Shown here one piece after another: positions 42,955 through 53,200 of a DNA stretch of 64,000 nucleotides. Origin of the DNA: Fusibacter_C sp041741755. GTDB taxonomy: Bacteria > Bacillota > Clostridia > Peptostreptococcales > Acidaminobacteraceae. The first letter of the stretch is position 1. Each line of letters starts with the position of its first letter. The position numbers and the translations under genes are program-made. Location: NCBI GenBank assembly GCA_041741755.1, contig JBGSJR010000030.1:1-64000 (forward strand). The letters are read 5' to 3'. Under the pieces are notes generated by a model. That model was not told where the DNA came from and ran no database searches. It saw nothing but the letters and a program-made list of their open reading frames with translations.

Positions 42955-44214
42955 TTAATGTTCAGACGCACAATTAGAACAGAATCCGTTTCCACCATCA
43001 TTCTCAAAAGTCATTCCACAACCACAATCGGGACAATGATTTTCAAATTCATCTTCATCTTCATCCCAATAGCTATACGGATTATCAGTCCTATTCCGAC
43101 CATCTTTCTGCAAAGTGTATTGGTCGAATTTTAAATTTGTATCAACGATAACTTCATCAATATCAAATGATATCCCATCGTCATCATTTTCATATATTAT
43201 GTTGATTGTAATAGGTATCAAAGCGTTATGTGCTTCACGCATCTTGCCATAATGTGCCCGAATGTACTCTTTATCGACAGAATCCCAAACAGAGTTATCC
43301 TCATCAAAAAATGAGCATGAGAATTCTAACTTTGATTTGCAGTTTGTCATTATAGTAATAGTCTTGTCTGTATAATCAGCATCGACTACTTCTAATTCTG
43401 TAAGATTATGTGCAGAAACAGCTATTAACTCCGTTTCGTCATATTCATATCCAGAAGAAACCCCTTTACGGTCAGTATCAGTCCCATCAACAATTAGTTC
43501 GTCACTTAAATCCATAATGATAGATTCTACTTTAGCAAGAATTAGTTTTTGGGTAGGTTGTGAATTCAAGTATTCCTTTGATTGCTGACTTATGTTATTT
43601 TCATGAGAAATAATTGCATCAAGTAATTCGTTTAGTGTTTTGAAGCAATATAAATTTTCAATATTTGAGAAGTCACCGTCATTGCTAACAACATATACTT
43701 TTCCATTTGTGATTGAATATTTTTGAAGCAAGGAGGCATTAAAAGCATCAGGAAATTCGTTTTTTTTATTTCCCTTTCCAAATGGCGGTTTAGCAGAAAA
43801 GTAATCATCGACAACCGAACTCAAATGGACGTCATTAATATCAAGCCAACTCGCTTTTGCATTACTTAGATAATCATTAAATGTTTCTAATGCATCTATG
43901 GTCATCAAAATGGGGTCTATAGGTTGAAAGATTCCGCTATGTTTCCCTTCTCGAAAAATGGCGAGATTTCGGTCATTAAGAACAATATGTAATTTTTCTA
44001 GACCTTTCCCAATATCTTCTTTAATGTGCCGTTCCACTTCACCTTTTACAATATCACTGATAAGCAGTTGCACTTTACCACTGTCTATTTGCTTTTTTAA
44101 TAAAGCAAATTTTCCTTTTGTACTAAAATCGTATGATTCTTTGATAAAAACTTGAGTATCAACAAAAACAGATAAGGGGAACTCAAGCCATTCCTTAATT
44201 GCAGGTGTTTCCAT
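42955..44214 (-). CDS. PIN-domain (DUF4935-type) ribonuclease with C-terminal zinc ribbon, antisense cargo
   Basis: A 419-aa protein. The PIN domain (residues 15-205) has the acidic residues Asp19 (FVDTQVF), Glu59/Glu61 (KGEVERHI), Asp156 (KNEFPDAFNASLL) and Asp179 (VVSNDGDF), as in DUF4935 PIN nucleases. The middle (about 255-380) is an unrecognised beta-rich domain. The end is a zinc ribbon with two CxxC knuckles (CPDCGCG and CSNCA). PIN domains cut RNA. It is on the strand opposite to all other element genes and has terminators on both sides, so it is cargo with its own control. ATG at 44214 has GGAGG eight bases upstream; the ATG at 44250 has none. A defence or toxin role is possible, with no antitoxin gene beside it. 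Confidence 0.82.
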   Translation of the reverse strand: METPAIKEWLEFPLSVFVDTQVFIKESYDFSTKGKFALLKKQIDSGKVQLLISDIVKGEVERHIKEDIGKGLEKLHIVLNDRNLAIFREGKHSGIFQPIDPILMTIDALETFNDYLSNAKASWLDINDVHLSSVVDDYFSAKPPFGKGNKKNEFPDAFNASLLQKYSITNGKVYVVSNDGDFSNIENLYCFKTLNELLDAIISHENNISQQSKEYLNSQPTQKLILAKVESIIMDLSDELIVDGTDTDRKGVSSGYEYDETELIAVSAHNLTELEVVDADYTDKTITIMTNCKSKLEFSCSFFDEDNSVWDSVDKEYIRAHYGKMREAHNALIPITINIIYENDDDGISFDIDEVIVDTNLKFDQYTLQKDGRNRTDNPYSYWDEDEDEFENHCPDCGCGMTFENDGGNGFCSNCASEH

Positions 44215-44280
44215 TCTATATACCTCCATAAAATAATATGCGTACGTCAAAATTAGTTATGTATTTAATCCGTACCATCT

Positions 44281-44304
44281 ACCGTCCTATTTGGGCGGTT
44301 TTTC
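44281..44304 (+). terminator. Terminator upstream of the ArdC-like gene
   Basis: ACCGTCC and GGGCGGT form a seven-base stem (one G-T) with a short loop and five T. It lies between the divergent PIN gene and the ArdC-like gene, and is probably the former end of the topB transcript before the PIN gene came in. Confidence 0.7.
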
Positions 44305-44376
44305 TATCTTCAATTTTACCATGATACAAGAAAGAAAGAACCATAAAAATGTAAATTTTGAAAGGAGTGCACCCCT

Positions 44377-46980
44377 ATGGCCGACAACAATACAACAAAA
44401 GAACGTTTAAAAGAGATTACCGACAGTATTGAAACTGGTATTAAAGATCTGTTTGAAAGTGACAAGTATATGCAATATCTTCGAACTATGTCACGATTTC
44501 ATAACTATTCCCTTAACAACACCCTTCTCATTGCTATGCAAAAACCAGATGCTACCCTTGTAGCAGGTTTCAACAAATGGCGTGACCAATTTTCCCGCCA
44601 TGTGATAAAGGGTGAACGTGGGATCAAAATCATTGCCCCTACTCCCTATAAGATGAAAAAAGAACTCGAAAAGGTTGATCCAGTAACCCGTGCCCCAATG
44701 CTTGACGAACATGGCAAAATACAGACAGAACAAGTTGAAGTCAAGATACCCATGTATAGAGTAGTTTCTGTCTTTGATCTTTCGCAAACCGAGGGTGAGC
44801 CATTACCCGCCCTTGCTGCCGATCTGACTGGTGATGTCAAACAATACAAAACATTTATGGAGGCTTTGAAACGCTCATCCCCTGTTCCCATCACCTTTGA
44901 ACACATGGAGGCAGGAAAAGATGGCTATTTCAGTATCCGTGAACAGCGAATCGCTCTACGTGATGGCATGAGCGAAGTACAGACTGTAGCAGCGGCTATC
45001 CATGAAATTGCCCATTCAAAGCTACATAATTATGAAAAAGAAAAACAATCCGTACAAGATGATGATAGTCCACCACTTCCCAAGCCTAAGGATCGTCATA
45101 CCGAAGAAGTAGAAGCAGAAAGCGTTGCCTTTGCTGTATGCACCTACTTCGGTATCAAAACAGATGAAAATAGCTTTGGTTATATTGCCTCATGGAGTAA
45201 AGGAAAGGAGCTTTCTGAGCTGCGTTCTTCCCTTGAGCTGATCAACAAAACCGCATCCTCCCTCATTGGAGATATCGACCGCTTTTTTGTGGAAATTACT
45301 AAAGAACAAGGCTTGGAGCAAGCTCCAGAACAATTAGCTTATAAAGTAAATAATCTGTTTTTTTCTATTCAAACAACTGAAGACGGTTATGATTATTCCA
45401 TTTACGATAACCAGTATAACCTTCTCGATGGTGGAGTTTATGATTACCCTGACATTACAATCCACGAGGCAATCGACTTGATTGTTGAAGATGACATTAG
45501 CAGTGGTATTTCAGCCCTAGCAGACCGCCAAAATGCTACTCCCATTGACTATGACGAGCTGGTCGCCAAATCGGATCAGGCTTGGCAGGAAAGCATGAGC
45601 GCAACGGAAAAACCATCTATTTCTCAGAATAGCGCCAACATCGAGGTGAAAGGCCATATTGGTACTTGGCATGTTATCGATACTACCGAAATAAATGGAA
45701 CCGACTATTTTCTCCTTGAGCATGAGGAACACGGCGATGAGGCGGCAAGTATAATTATAAACGTAAAATGTGAGCTTGTTTTAGAAGATGTTTGGAACGG
45801 CTTTGGCGATTTGGAAGAATATTTTGACAGCCTTGAAATCGTGGTGGATACAGCAAAATCTCCTTTGCCAGAGCCGCCTGTCGAGATACACAGCTACCCA
45901 CAACCCGACCCCGATGTAAGCATTTCAGATCGCAACGCTTACGGCTATTTAAACGATGAAATGCTCCCCCTCTCGCAAGAACGAGCTGCCGAATTGTTTG
46001 AGCAAGATTTAACCGTGTATTTGCTTTTTGAAGATGATACCGAGGCTATGGCTTTCGAACGTGAGGACATTGAAAACCACAGCGGACTGTTTGGCATTGA
46101 AAAAACCGATTGGACTGCACTTCAGGACTATGAGGAAATGAAACGCGATTCCAGGCTTGCTCCCGAAATACAAGAACAGCTCTTTATGGAAAGTACAAAA
46201 GACGCCTATGCCATCTATCAACTAAAAAGCGGCGAAGACTATCGTGAATACCGCTTTGAAGGACTGGAGTACTTACAAAATACCGGACTTGAGGTGGATC
46301 ATGAAAATTACAATTTTATCTATACAGCTTCCCTTACTGATTTTAATAGCAGTGTAAATAGCACCTTGAACCAGCTATATGAACAGTTCAATATAAATCA
46401 CCCATCCGGATTTACAGGGCACTCCCTGTCTGTCAGCGACATCATTGCCTTAAAGATAGACGGTGTTGTATCATCTCATTATGTAGATAGCTTTGGCTTT
46501 CAGGAGTTGCCACAATTTTTAGATCTTGCCCCTCTTGTGCCGGATAATTTTCTGACTGGGGATAAGATTGATACACCTCGGGGAAGTTTTTCATTGACCT
46601 CCATGTCAAAAGATCAGATGAAGGCCGCTGGCTACGGTTTTCACCACTCTTCGGACAATGAGAGTTATCATATCATGGGAAATGGAACGCGTGCATTTGC
46701 CATAAGAAATGAGGACAGCCCCCTTCGCACAGCTGAAATATCAACTGAACAAAACTTCAATCAAATTGATGGCATTTTAAACAATCGTCCGACTGTGGCA
46801 GAACTTGAATCGACCGTAAAAGCAGGCGGTACGATATCCCTTTTAGACCTTGCAAGTGCTGTGCAGTCAGAAAAGCGTGAAAAGCGAACTTCCGTTGTTG
46901 AGCAATTAAAGTCCAAGCCACCACTAGAGAAAGAAAAATCAAAAAAAGCACCTACTTTAGGTGCGGATATGGAGAGATGA
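44377..46980 (+). CDS. ArdC-like antirestriction protein with peptidase, YodL and DUF4316 domains
   Basis: An 867-aa multidomain protein typical of these elements. Residues 10-150 are an ArdC N-terminal ssDNA-binding domain (MSRFHNYSLNNTLLIAMQKP, TLVAGFNKWRDQF, KGERGIKIIAP). Residues 195-270 carry a zinc-peptidase motif (AAAIHEIAHSKLH with EAESVAFAVCTYFG). A YodL-like domain lies near 530-590 (LPLSQERAAELFEQDLTVYL, then AMAFEREDIENH). A DUF4316 region follows near 615-720 (YAIYQLKSGEDYREYRFEGL). ArdC-type proteins protect incoming DNA from restriction. AAAGGAG precedes the ATG. Confidence 0.88.
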   Translation: MADNNTTKERLKEITDSIETGIKDLFESDKYMQYLRTMSRFHNYSLNNTLLIAMQKPDATLVAGFNKWRDQFSRHVIKGERGIKIIAPTPYKMKKELEKVDPVTRAPMLDEHGKIQTEQVEVKIPMYRVVSVFDLSQTEGEPLPALAADLTGDVKQYKTFMEALKRSSPVPITFEHMEAGKDGYFSIREQRIALRDGMSEVQTVAAAIHEIAHSKLHNYEKEKQSVQDDDSPPLPKPKDRHTEEVEAESVAFAVCTYFGIKTDENSFGYIASWSKGKELSELRSSLELINKTASSLIGDIDRFFVEITKEQGLEQAPEQLAYKVNNLFFSIQTTEDGYDYSIYDNQYNLLDGGVYDYPDITIHEAIDLIVEDDISSGISALADRQNATPIDYDELVAKSDQAWQESMSATEKPSISQNSANIEVKGHIGTWHVIDTTEINGTDYFLLEHEEHGDEAASIIINVKCELVLEDVWNGFGDLEEYFDSLEIVVDTAKSPLPEPPVEIHSYPQPDPDVSISDRNAYGYLNDEMLPLSQERAAELFEQDLTVYLLFEDDTEAMAFEREDIENHSGLFGIEKTDWTALQDYEEMKRDSRLAPEIQEQLFMESTKDAYAIYQLKSGEDYREYRFEGLEYLQNTGLEVDHENYNFIYTASLTDFNSSVNSTLNQLYEQFNINHPSGFTGHSLSVSDIIALKIDGVVSSHYVDSFGFQELPQFLDLAPLVPDNFLTGDKIDTPRGSFSLTSMSKDQMKAAGYGFHHSSDNESYHIMGNGTRAFAIRNEDSPLRTAEISTEQNFNQIDGILNNRPTVAELESTVKAGGTISLLDLASAVQSEKREKRTSVVEQLKSKPPLEKEKSKKAPTLGADMER

Positions 46981-46982
46981 TT

Positions 46983-47213
46983 ATGAGCAGATTTACAGTA
47001 GAAGAAACCAATTTGATGTGCATTTACAGCGTAGGATCAAGGGCGGATTTGATATCAGAGCTTTCTGAAATGCAAAAGCACCTAGTAGCTGACGAAACCG
47101 AGCTGCTTGATCTAACAAAAACGGTATTGAATAAACTAACAGCCATGAGCGATAGCGAGTTTGAAAGCATCGCTGATGAGCTTATCCCTGATTTTGAGGA
47201 ACAGGAGGACTAA
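46983..47213 (+). CDS. Transposon-transfer assisting family protein
   Basis: A 76-aa acidic protein beginning MSRFTVEETNLMCIYSVGSR and ending DELIPDFEEQED. The pattern is that of small transfer-assisting proteins in Tn1549-like elements; biochemical role unknown. The ATG at 46983 is preferred, with GGAGAG six bases before; the ATG at 46977 overlaps the ArdC stop codon. It ends three bases before the large methylase-helicase gene. Confidence 0.85.
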   Translation: MSRFTVEETNLMCIYSVGSRADLISELSEMQKHLVADETELLDLTKTVLNKLTAMSDSEFESIADELIPDFEEQED

Positions 47214-47216
47214 ATA

Positions 47217-50200
47217 ATGCCCAGTAAAGCACAATCCTTTGCACAGCTTGCCGAGGATACCGCAACTCACCTGACAAGCAGTCTTTCCAATTGGACAGGC
47301 TTTCTTACCACCGTAGGCAGACTTTATAAATACCCATACCATGAACAGCTAATGATTTATGCGCAAAGACCAGATGCAACGGCTTGTGCTGACTATGAGC
47401 TTTGGAATAACAAAATGAATCGATTTGTTCACCGAGGCTCGACAGGCATTGCTCTGCTAGATCCCACAGGTGATAAGCCACGGCTTAAATATGTATTTGA
47501 TGTTTCCGATACGGGCGGCAGAGAAAATTCTCGCCGCCCTTTTCTTTGGATGATGCAAGACTACCACGATGAGCCAATTCTAAGAATGCTTACAGATAAA
47601 TTTGGTGTAGAAGAAAGCTCTCTTTCCGAGGCATTTGACATCATTGCCCGAAATCTATCGAAGGAGTATTATGAAGATCACAGGGAGGATATTCGATCTC
47701 TTACGGAAAATAGTTTTTTAGCAGAATACGATGAGGACAGCCTCCGTACTGCCTTTGTAGATGCTGCTACAGTCAGCACCACCTATACCCTTATGAAACG
47801 ATGTGGACTGGATACGCAGGAATATTTCAGTCACGAAGATTTTCTCCCTATTTTCGATTTCAATACAACCGATGCAGTTTGCCTTTTGGGTACAGGAGTC
47901 AGTGAACAATCCGGAAAGGTATTTAGACAGATAGCCATAACCATTACAAAAACAGACCGTGAAAGGAGCAGCGAGCATGAACAACATCAACTATCAGAAG
48001 AACGGGGATTATCAGATACCCAACCTGAGCATAACTTCACAGGAACAGCCACTCGGCAAATACGGGAGGATGCGGAAAGCCTACCTTCAGGATCACCGGA
48101 CAGCGATGTTCAATTCCCTCCTCTTGAGCGAGAAACTCTATTTCCACCTGTTGGAGATAGACCAAACAGCAACCAGACGAATGGAACAGATCATGACCGA
48201 TTTACAGAAAACACAGACACCTCCCGACAAGATGACACAGCAGATGCAGTGGGTGGGATATATGAACAACTTGAAAGCGCAGGCAGAGGAAATAATCCTA
48301 TCGGAACTGATCTACAACTAAGTCTATTTCCATCAGAAGAAGAACAAATTCAGCGTATAGCAGAGAGCAAAATGCCCTCTGCTTTTTCTTTGGCATTAAC
48401 AGAGATAGAACATGAGCTTCTGCGTGGTACAGGCACTCAGGATGGCAAATTCCGTGTCCATCAACTTTATCAAGCCCTGCCTGATCGCAAAACTGCCATT
48501 GATTTTCTGAAACAGGAATATGGGTATTATGGACATAGCCACGCCTTCACAGATGGTACAAGCGGATTTATTGATTATCAGCCTTCAAAAGGCATGGCAA
48601 TACAGCATTACTCTTTTCATAACAAAGTCACTTTAAAGTGGGAAAATGTCGAAAAGCATTTGCGGGCCTTGGTAGTTGCCGACCGCTATTTAACGACAGA
48701 AGAAAAAGCTGAACTTGAAAGCCGTAATAAAGCTTCGGCAGGACTGGTTACACCCCTACTGGAGAATGAATTTCCGCAGCTGCTACAACAAGCACCCATC
48801 ACAGAAGAAATCACACAGGCAGACATAGATGCAGCTTTGCAGGCTTGGAACAGCAATTTAGAAAGCAAGCAATACGTAGTCGCATATATGCAAGAACACA
48901 GCCGTGAGCGTAACACTGCTGAATGGCTGAAAAATGAGTTTGGCGGCAATGCTCCTGCTTTTACAGTTATCAAAGGCGATTTGACACTGGAACTGACGTG
49001 GGCAAAGGTGCAAAGGTATGTAGCAAAGCTCATTGCAGAAGATACCTTCCTTACTGAAACAGAACCTGCCTTTGATGATTTTGGCGATGACCTACCACAC
49101 GTTGCAGTAGAGCCTCCACCTATTCCATATGTTCATGGTGATACAGTCTACCTTGAAAATAATACTGCCTTCATCATTGAGAAAATTGGACAATATGATA
49201 TTACCCTGCGTGATCCATCGCTTTTCTATCCTATCCTTAGAGCAGAAAGCCGTGAAAGTTTTTTACGACTTTTGGAGCGTTATCCCCAGCCTGAAGCGAT
49301 TCAAGAACAGGGTGAAAACTTCCGCATTACCGATGAGCATTTGGGTGAAGGCAGCAAGCGCGAGAAATTTCAAAGAAACCTTGCCGCTATCACTACCTTA
49401 CAGACCCTTGAGAAGGATAACCGACCTGCTACTAAAGCGGAACAGGAAATCTTGTCGAAGTATATCGGTTGGGGCGGCTTGTCAGAAGTATTCGATAAGG
49501 ATAACAATAGTTTCTCAGCGGAGTTTGCACAGCTTAAAACCGCTTTATCTGAGGATGAGTACGATATGGCACGCGCCTCCACACTTAATGCTCACTACAC
49601 CAGTCCTACGGTTATCAAGGCAATCTATAGTACCGTTGAACGCATGGGCTTTAACACAGGCAACATATTAGAACCTGCTTGCGGTACTGGCAATTTCTTA
49701 GGATTGCTCCCTGACAGCATGACAGGTTCAAGGTTATACGGGATTGAGCTGGACAGCATAACAGGCAGAATTGCAAAACAGCTTTATCCAAGTGCTAATA
49801 TTGCCATAACAGGCTTTGAAAAAGCTGAGCTACCTGACAACTTTTTTGACCTTGCAATCGGCAACGTTCCTTTTGGCAATTACAAACTCAGTGAAAAACG
49901 TTACAACAACCAAGGCTTTCTGATTCATGATCATTTTTTTGCCAAAGCTCTTGATAAAGTTCGTCCCGGCGGTGTAGTCGCTTTTATTACCTCCAAAGGC
50001 ACAATGGATAAGCAATCTCCCGAAGTTCGCAGATACCTTGCACAGCGAGCTGAGCTTTTGGGGGCTGTCAGACTTCCAAACAATGCTTTTTTAAAAAATG
50101 CTGGCACAGAAGTAACCAGTGATATTTTATTTCTGCAAAAAAGAGACAGACCGATTGATGTGGATAGAGATTGGATTTACCTCGACATAAATGAAAATGA

Positions 50201-53200
50201 CATTACCCTGAATAAATACTTTGCCGAGCATCCTGAAATGATCCTTGGGAAAATGGAGATGAAAAGCGGTCAGTTCGGTATGGAAAGCACATGCACGCCT
50301 TTCCCCGACGCCGATCTCTCTGAGCTTTTAATGACGGCTATGGCAAATATCGATGGGAATATCCCTGAAGTAGAGCTGCCCGATTTAGAGATAGCCACCT
50401 CCACTACCCTCCCTGCCGACCCTACGGTAAAAAACTTTTCCTATACTCTGGTTGATGGCGAGGTATACTACCGTGAAAACAGCCGAATGGTGCGTCCTGA
50501 GCTTAATCAAACTGCAAAGGAACGCATTGTGGGACTTGTGAATCTTAGGGAATGTGTCAATGATCTTATCCGCTATCAGCTTGAGGATTATGGCGAAGAT
50601 ATTATTAAGCAGGAGCAATCTCGCCTGAACCACCTTTATGACAGTTTCACCTCAAGTTATGGACTGATAAACAGCCGTGGCAACAGTCTTGCCTTTAATG
50701 AGGATAATTCCTATTATCTTCTTTGTTCACTTGAAGATGTAGACGAAAACGGTAACCTAAAAGCCAAAGCCGATATGTTCACTAAACGCACCATCAAAAA
50801 GCGTGCTGACATTACTTCTGTTGATACTGCAAGTGAGGCATTAGCCGTATCAATCGGAGAAAAAGCAGCAGTAGACATGACCTACATGGCAAAGCTCACA
50901 GGCTTACCAGAAGAACAGCTTGCTACGGAACTGACAGGGGTTATCTTTCGCCTGCCTGATCCCGAAAATGAGAACAACCCCACCTATGTGACTGCCGATG
51001 AATACCTCTCTGGAAACGTCCGCGAAAAACTCCGTACCGCAAAGCTGGCCGCACGATTATCGGATAGCTACACTTCCAATGTATTGTCACTGGAGGCGGC
51101 ACAGCCAAAAGACCTTGAGGCATCAGAAATTGATGTTCGTCTTGGTGCAACTTGGATTGATAAAGGCTATATCGAGCAGTTCATGTATGAGCTATTTAAT
51201 ACCCCTTGGCGACATCAAGGAGAGATCGAGGTGAAATATGCCCATTTTACAGCTGAATGGAGCATCACCAATAAAAACACCATTGGTTACAACAACGTGG
51301 CTGCTTATGTGACCTATGGCACTGATAGGGCCAATGCCTACCGCATTCTAGAGGACACCTTAAATCTTCGTGATATCCGTATCTATGACACCATAACAGA
51401 TGCTGAAGGAAAGGAACGACGTGTACTCAATAAAGATGCTACCACCTTGGCACAGCAAAAACAACAGACCATAAAAGACGCCTTTAAAGAATGGATTTTC
51501 AAAGATGCAGACAGACGTCAAATCCTAGTCAAGCAGTACAATGAAAAATTCAATTCCATTCGCCCGCGTGAATATGACGGCCAGCACATTAAGTTTGGAG
51601 GGATCAACCCCGAAATATCTCTAAGACCTCATCAAGTCAACGCCATTGCCCATATTCTTTATGGCAATAATACACTGCTTGCACATGAAGTAGGTGCAGG
51701 CAAGACCTTTGAAATGGTAGCGGCTACAATGGAAAGTAAGCGACTTGGGTTATGTCAAAAGCCACTTTTTGCCGTCCCCAACCACTTGACTGAACAATGG
51801 GCAAGCGAGTTTCTAAGGCTATACCCTGCGGCAAATATCTTGGTAGCTACAAAGAAAGACTTTGAAACGAGAAACCGCAAAAAGTTCTGTGCGAGGATTG
51901 CTACCGGAGAATATGATGCAGTTATCATTGGTCACAGCCAGTTTGAGCGTATTCCCATGTCTATAGAACGGCAGGAGCGTTTACTCCGAGAACAGATTGA
52001 TGAAATCATTGATGGGATCGAGGAAATCAAGTCAAGTGGTGGCGAGCGTTTTACAGTCAAACAGCTTGAACGCACAAAAAAAGGACTGGAGGAACGACTA
52101 AAGAAATTAGAAGCTCAAGAGCGTAAAGACGATGTGGTGACTTTCGAGCAGCTTGGTGTAGACAGGCTCTATGTTGATGAAGCACACAGCTATAAAAATC
52201 TATTTCTATATACCAAAATGCGAAACGTGGCAGGGCTATCCACCTCTGACGCTCAAAAATCCAGTGATATGTTTCTCAAATGTCGCTATATGGACGAGCT
52301 GACTGGAGGAAAAGGCATTGTTTTTGCCACTGGCACGCCGGTATCCAATTCCATGACTGAGCTTTATACCATGCAGCGATATTTGCAGTACGGCACTTTA
52401 CAAAAAAACGGACTTACCCACTTTGACTGCTGGGCAAGTACCTTTGGTGAAACAGTGACGGCAATAGAGCTTGCTCCCGAAGGCACCGGATATCGTGCTA
52501 GAACACGCTTTTCCAAGTTCTTTAATCTGCCTGAGCTGATGGCGATGTTTAAAGAAGTGGCAGACATAAAAACCGCCGACCAGTTAGATTTGCCAACCCC
52601 GAAGGTGATTTATGAAACTGTTGCAGTGAAACCTACAGAGATTCAAACGGAAATGGTAAAGGAGCTATCTAATCGAGCTGCCGAAGTCCATGCAAATAAG
52701 GTTGACCCATCCATCGACAATATGCTCAAAATCACCTCTGATGGTCGAAAACTCGGGCTTGACCAACGCATTATTAACCCACTCCTTCCCGACGATAAAG
52801 CAAGCAAAGTCAATGCCTGTGTAAACAACATCTACCGCATTTGGCAAGAAGGCTCTGAGGATAAGCTCACTCAGCTTGTGTTTTGTGATATTTCTACCCC
52901 AAAGGGAAAAATTATGCCTCAAGATCAAATAGCGGCAAAGGCTGCCTCACAAACCATTAACGGTATTGAGCTTGCAGTACTAGATAATTGTCTTCCGGAT
53001 AGTGTGACTGAACCCATTGTTGTTTTTAATGTTTATGATGATATTCGTAACAAACTAGTAGCAAAAGGCATGCCCGAACATCAAGTGGCTTTTATCCATG
53101 AGGCAAACACAGAAGTGCGTAAAAAAGAGCTGTTTGCAAAGGTACGCAGTGGCGATGTTCGTGTACTGCTTGGCAGTACCGCCAAGTGCGGAGCCGGAAC

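Noticed and set aside
49129..49671. 180-codon same-strand frame inside the methylase-helicase gene
   Set aside because: Unlike tnpV it has no ribosome site and no known protein pattern, and the host frame here encodes conserved methyltransferase sequence.
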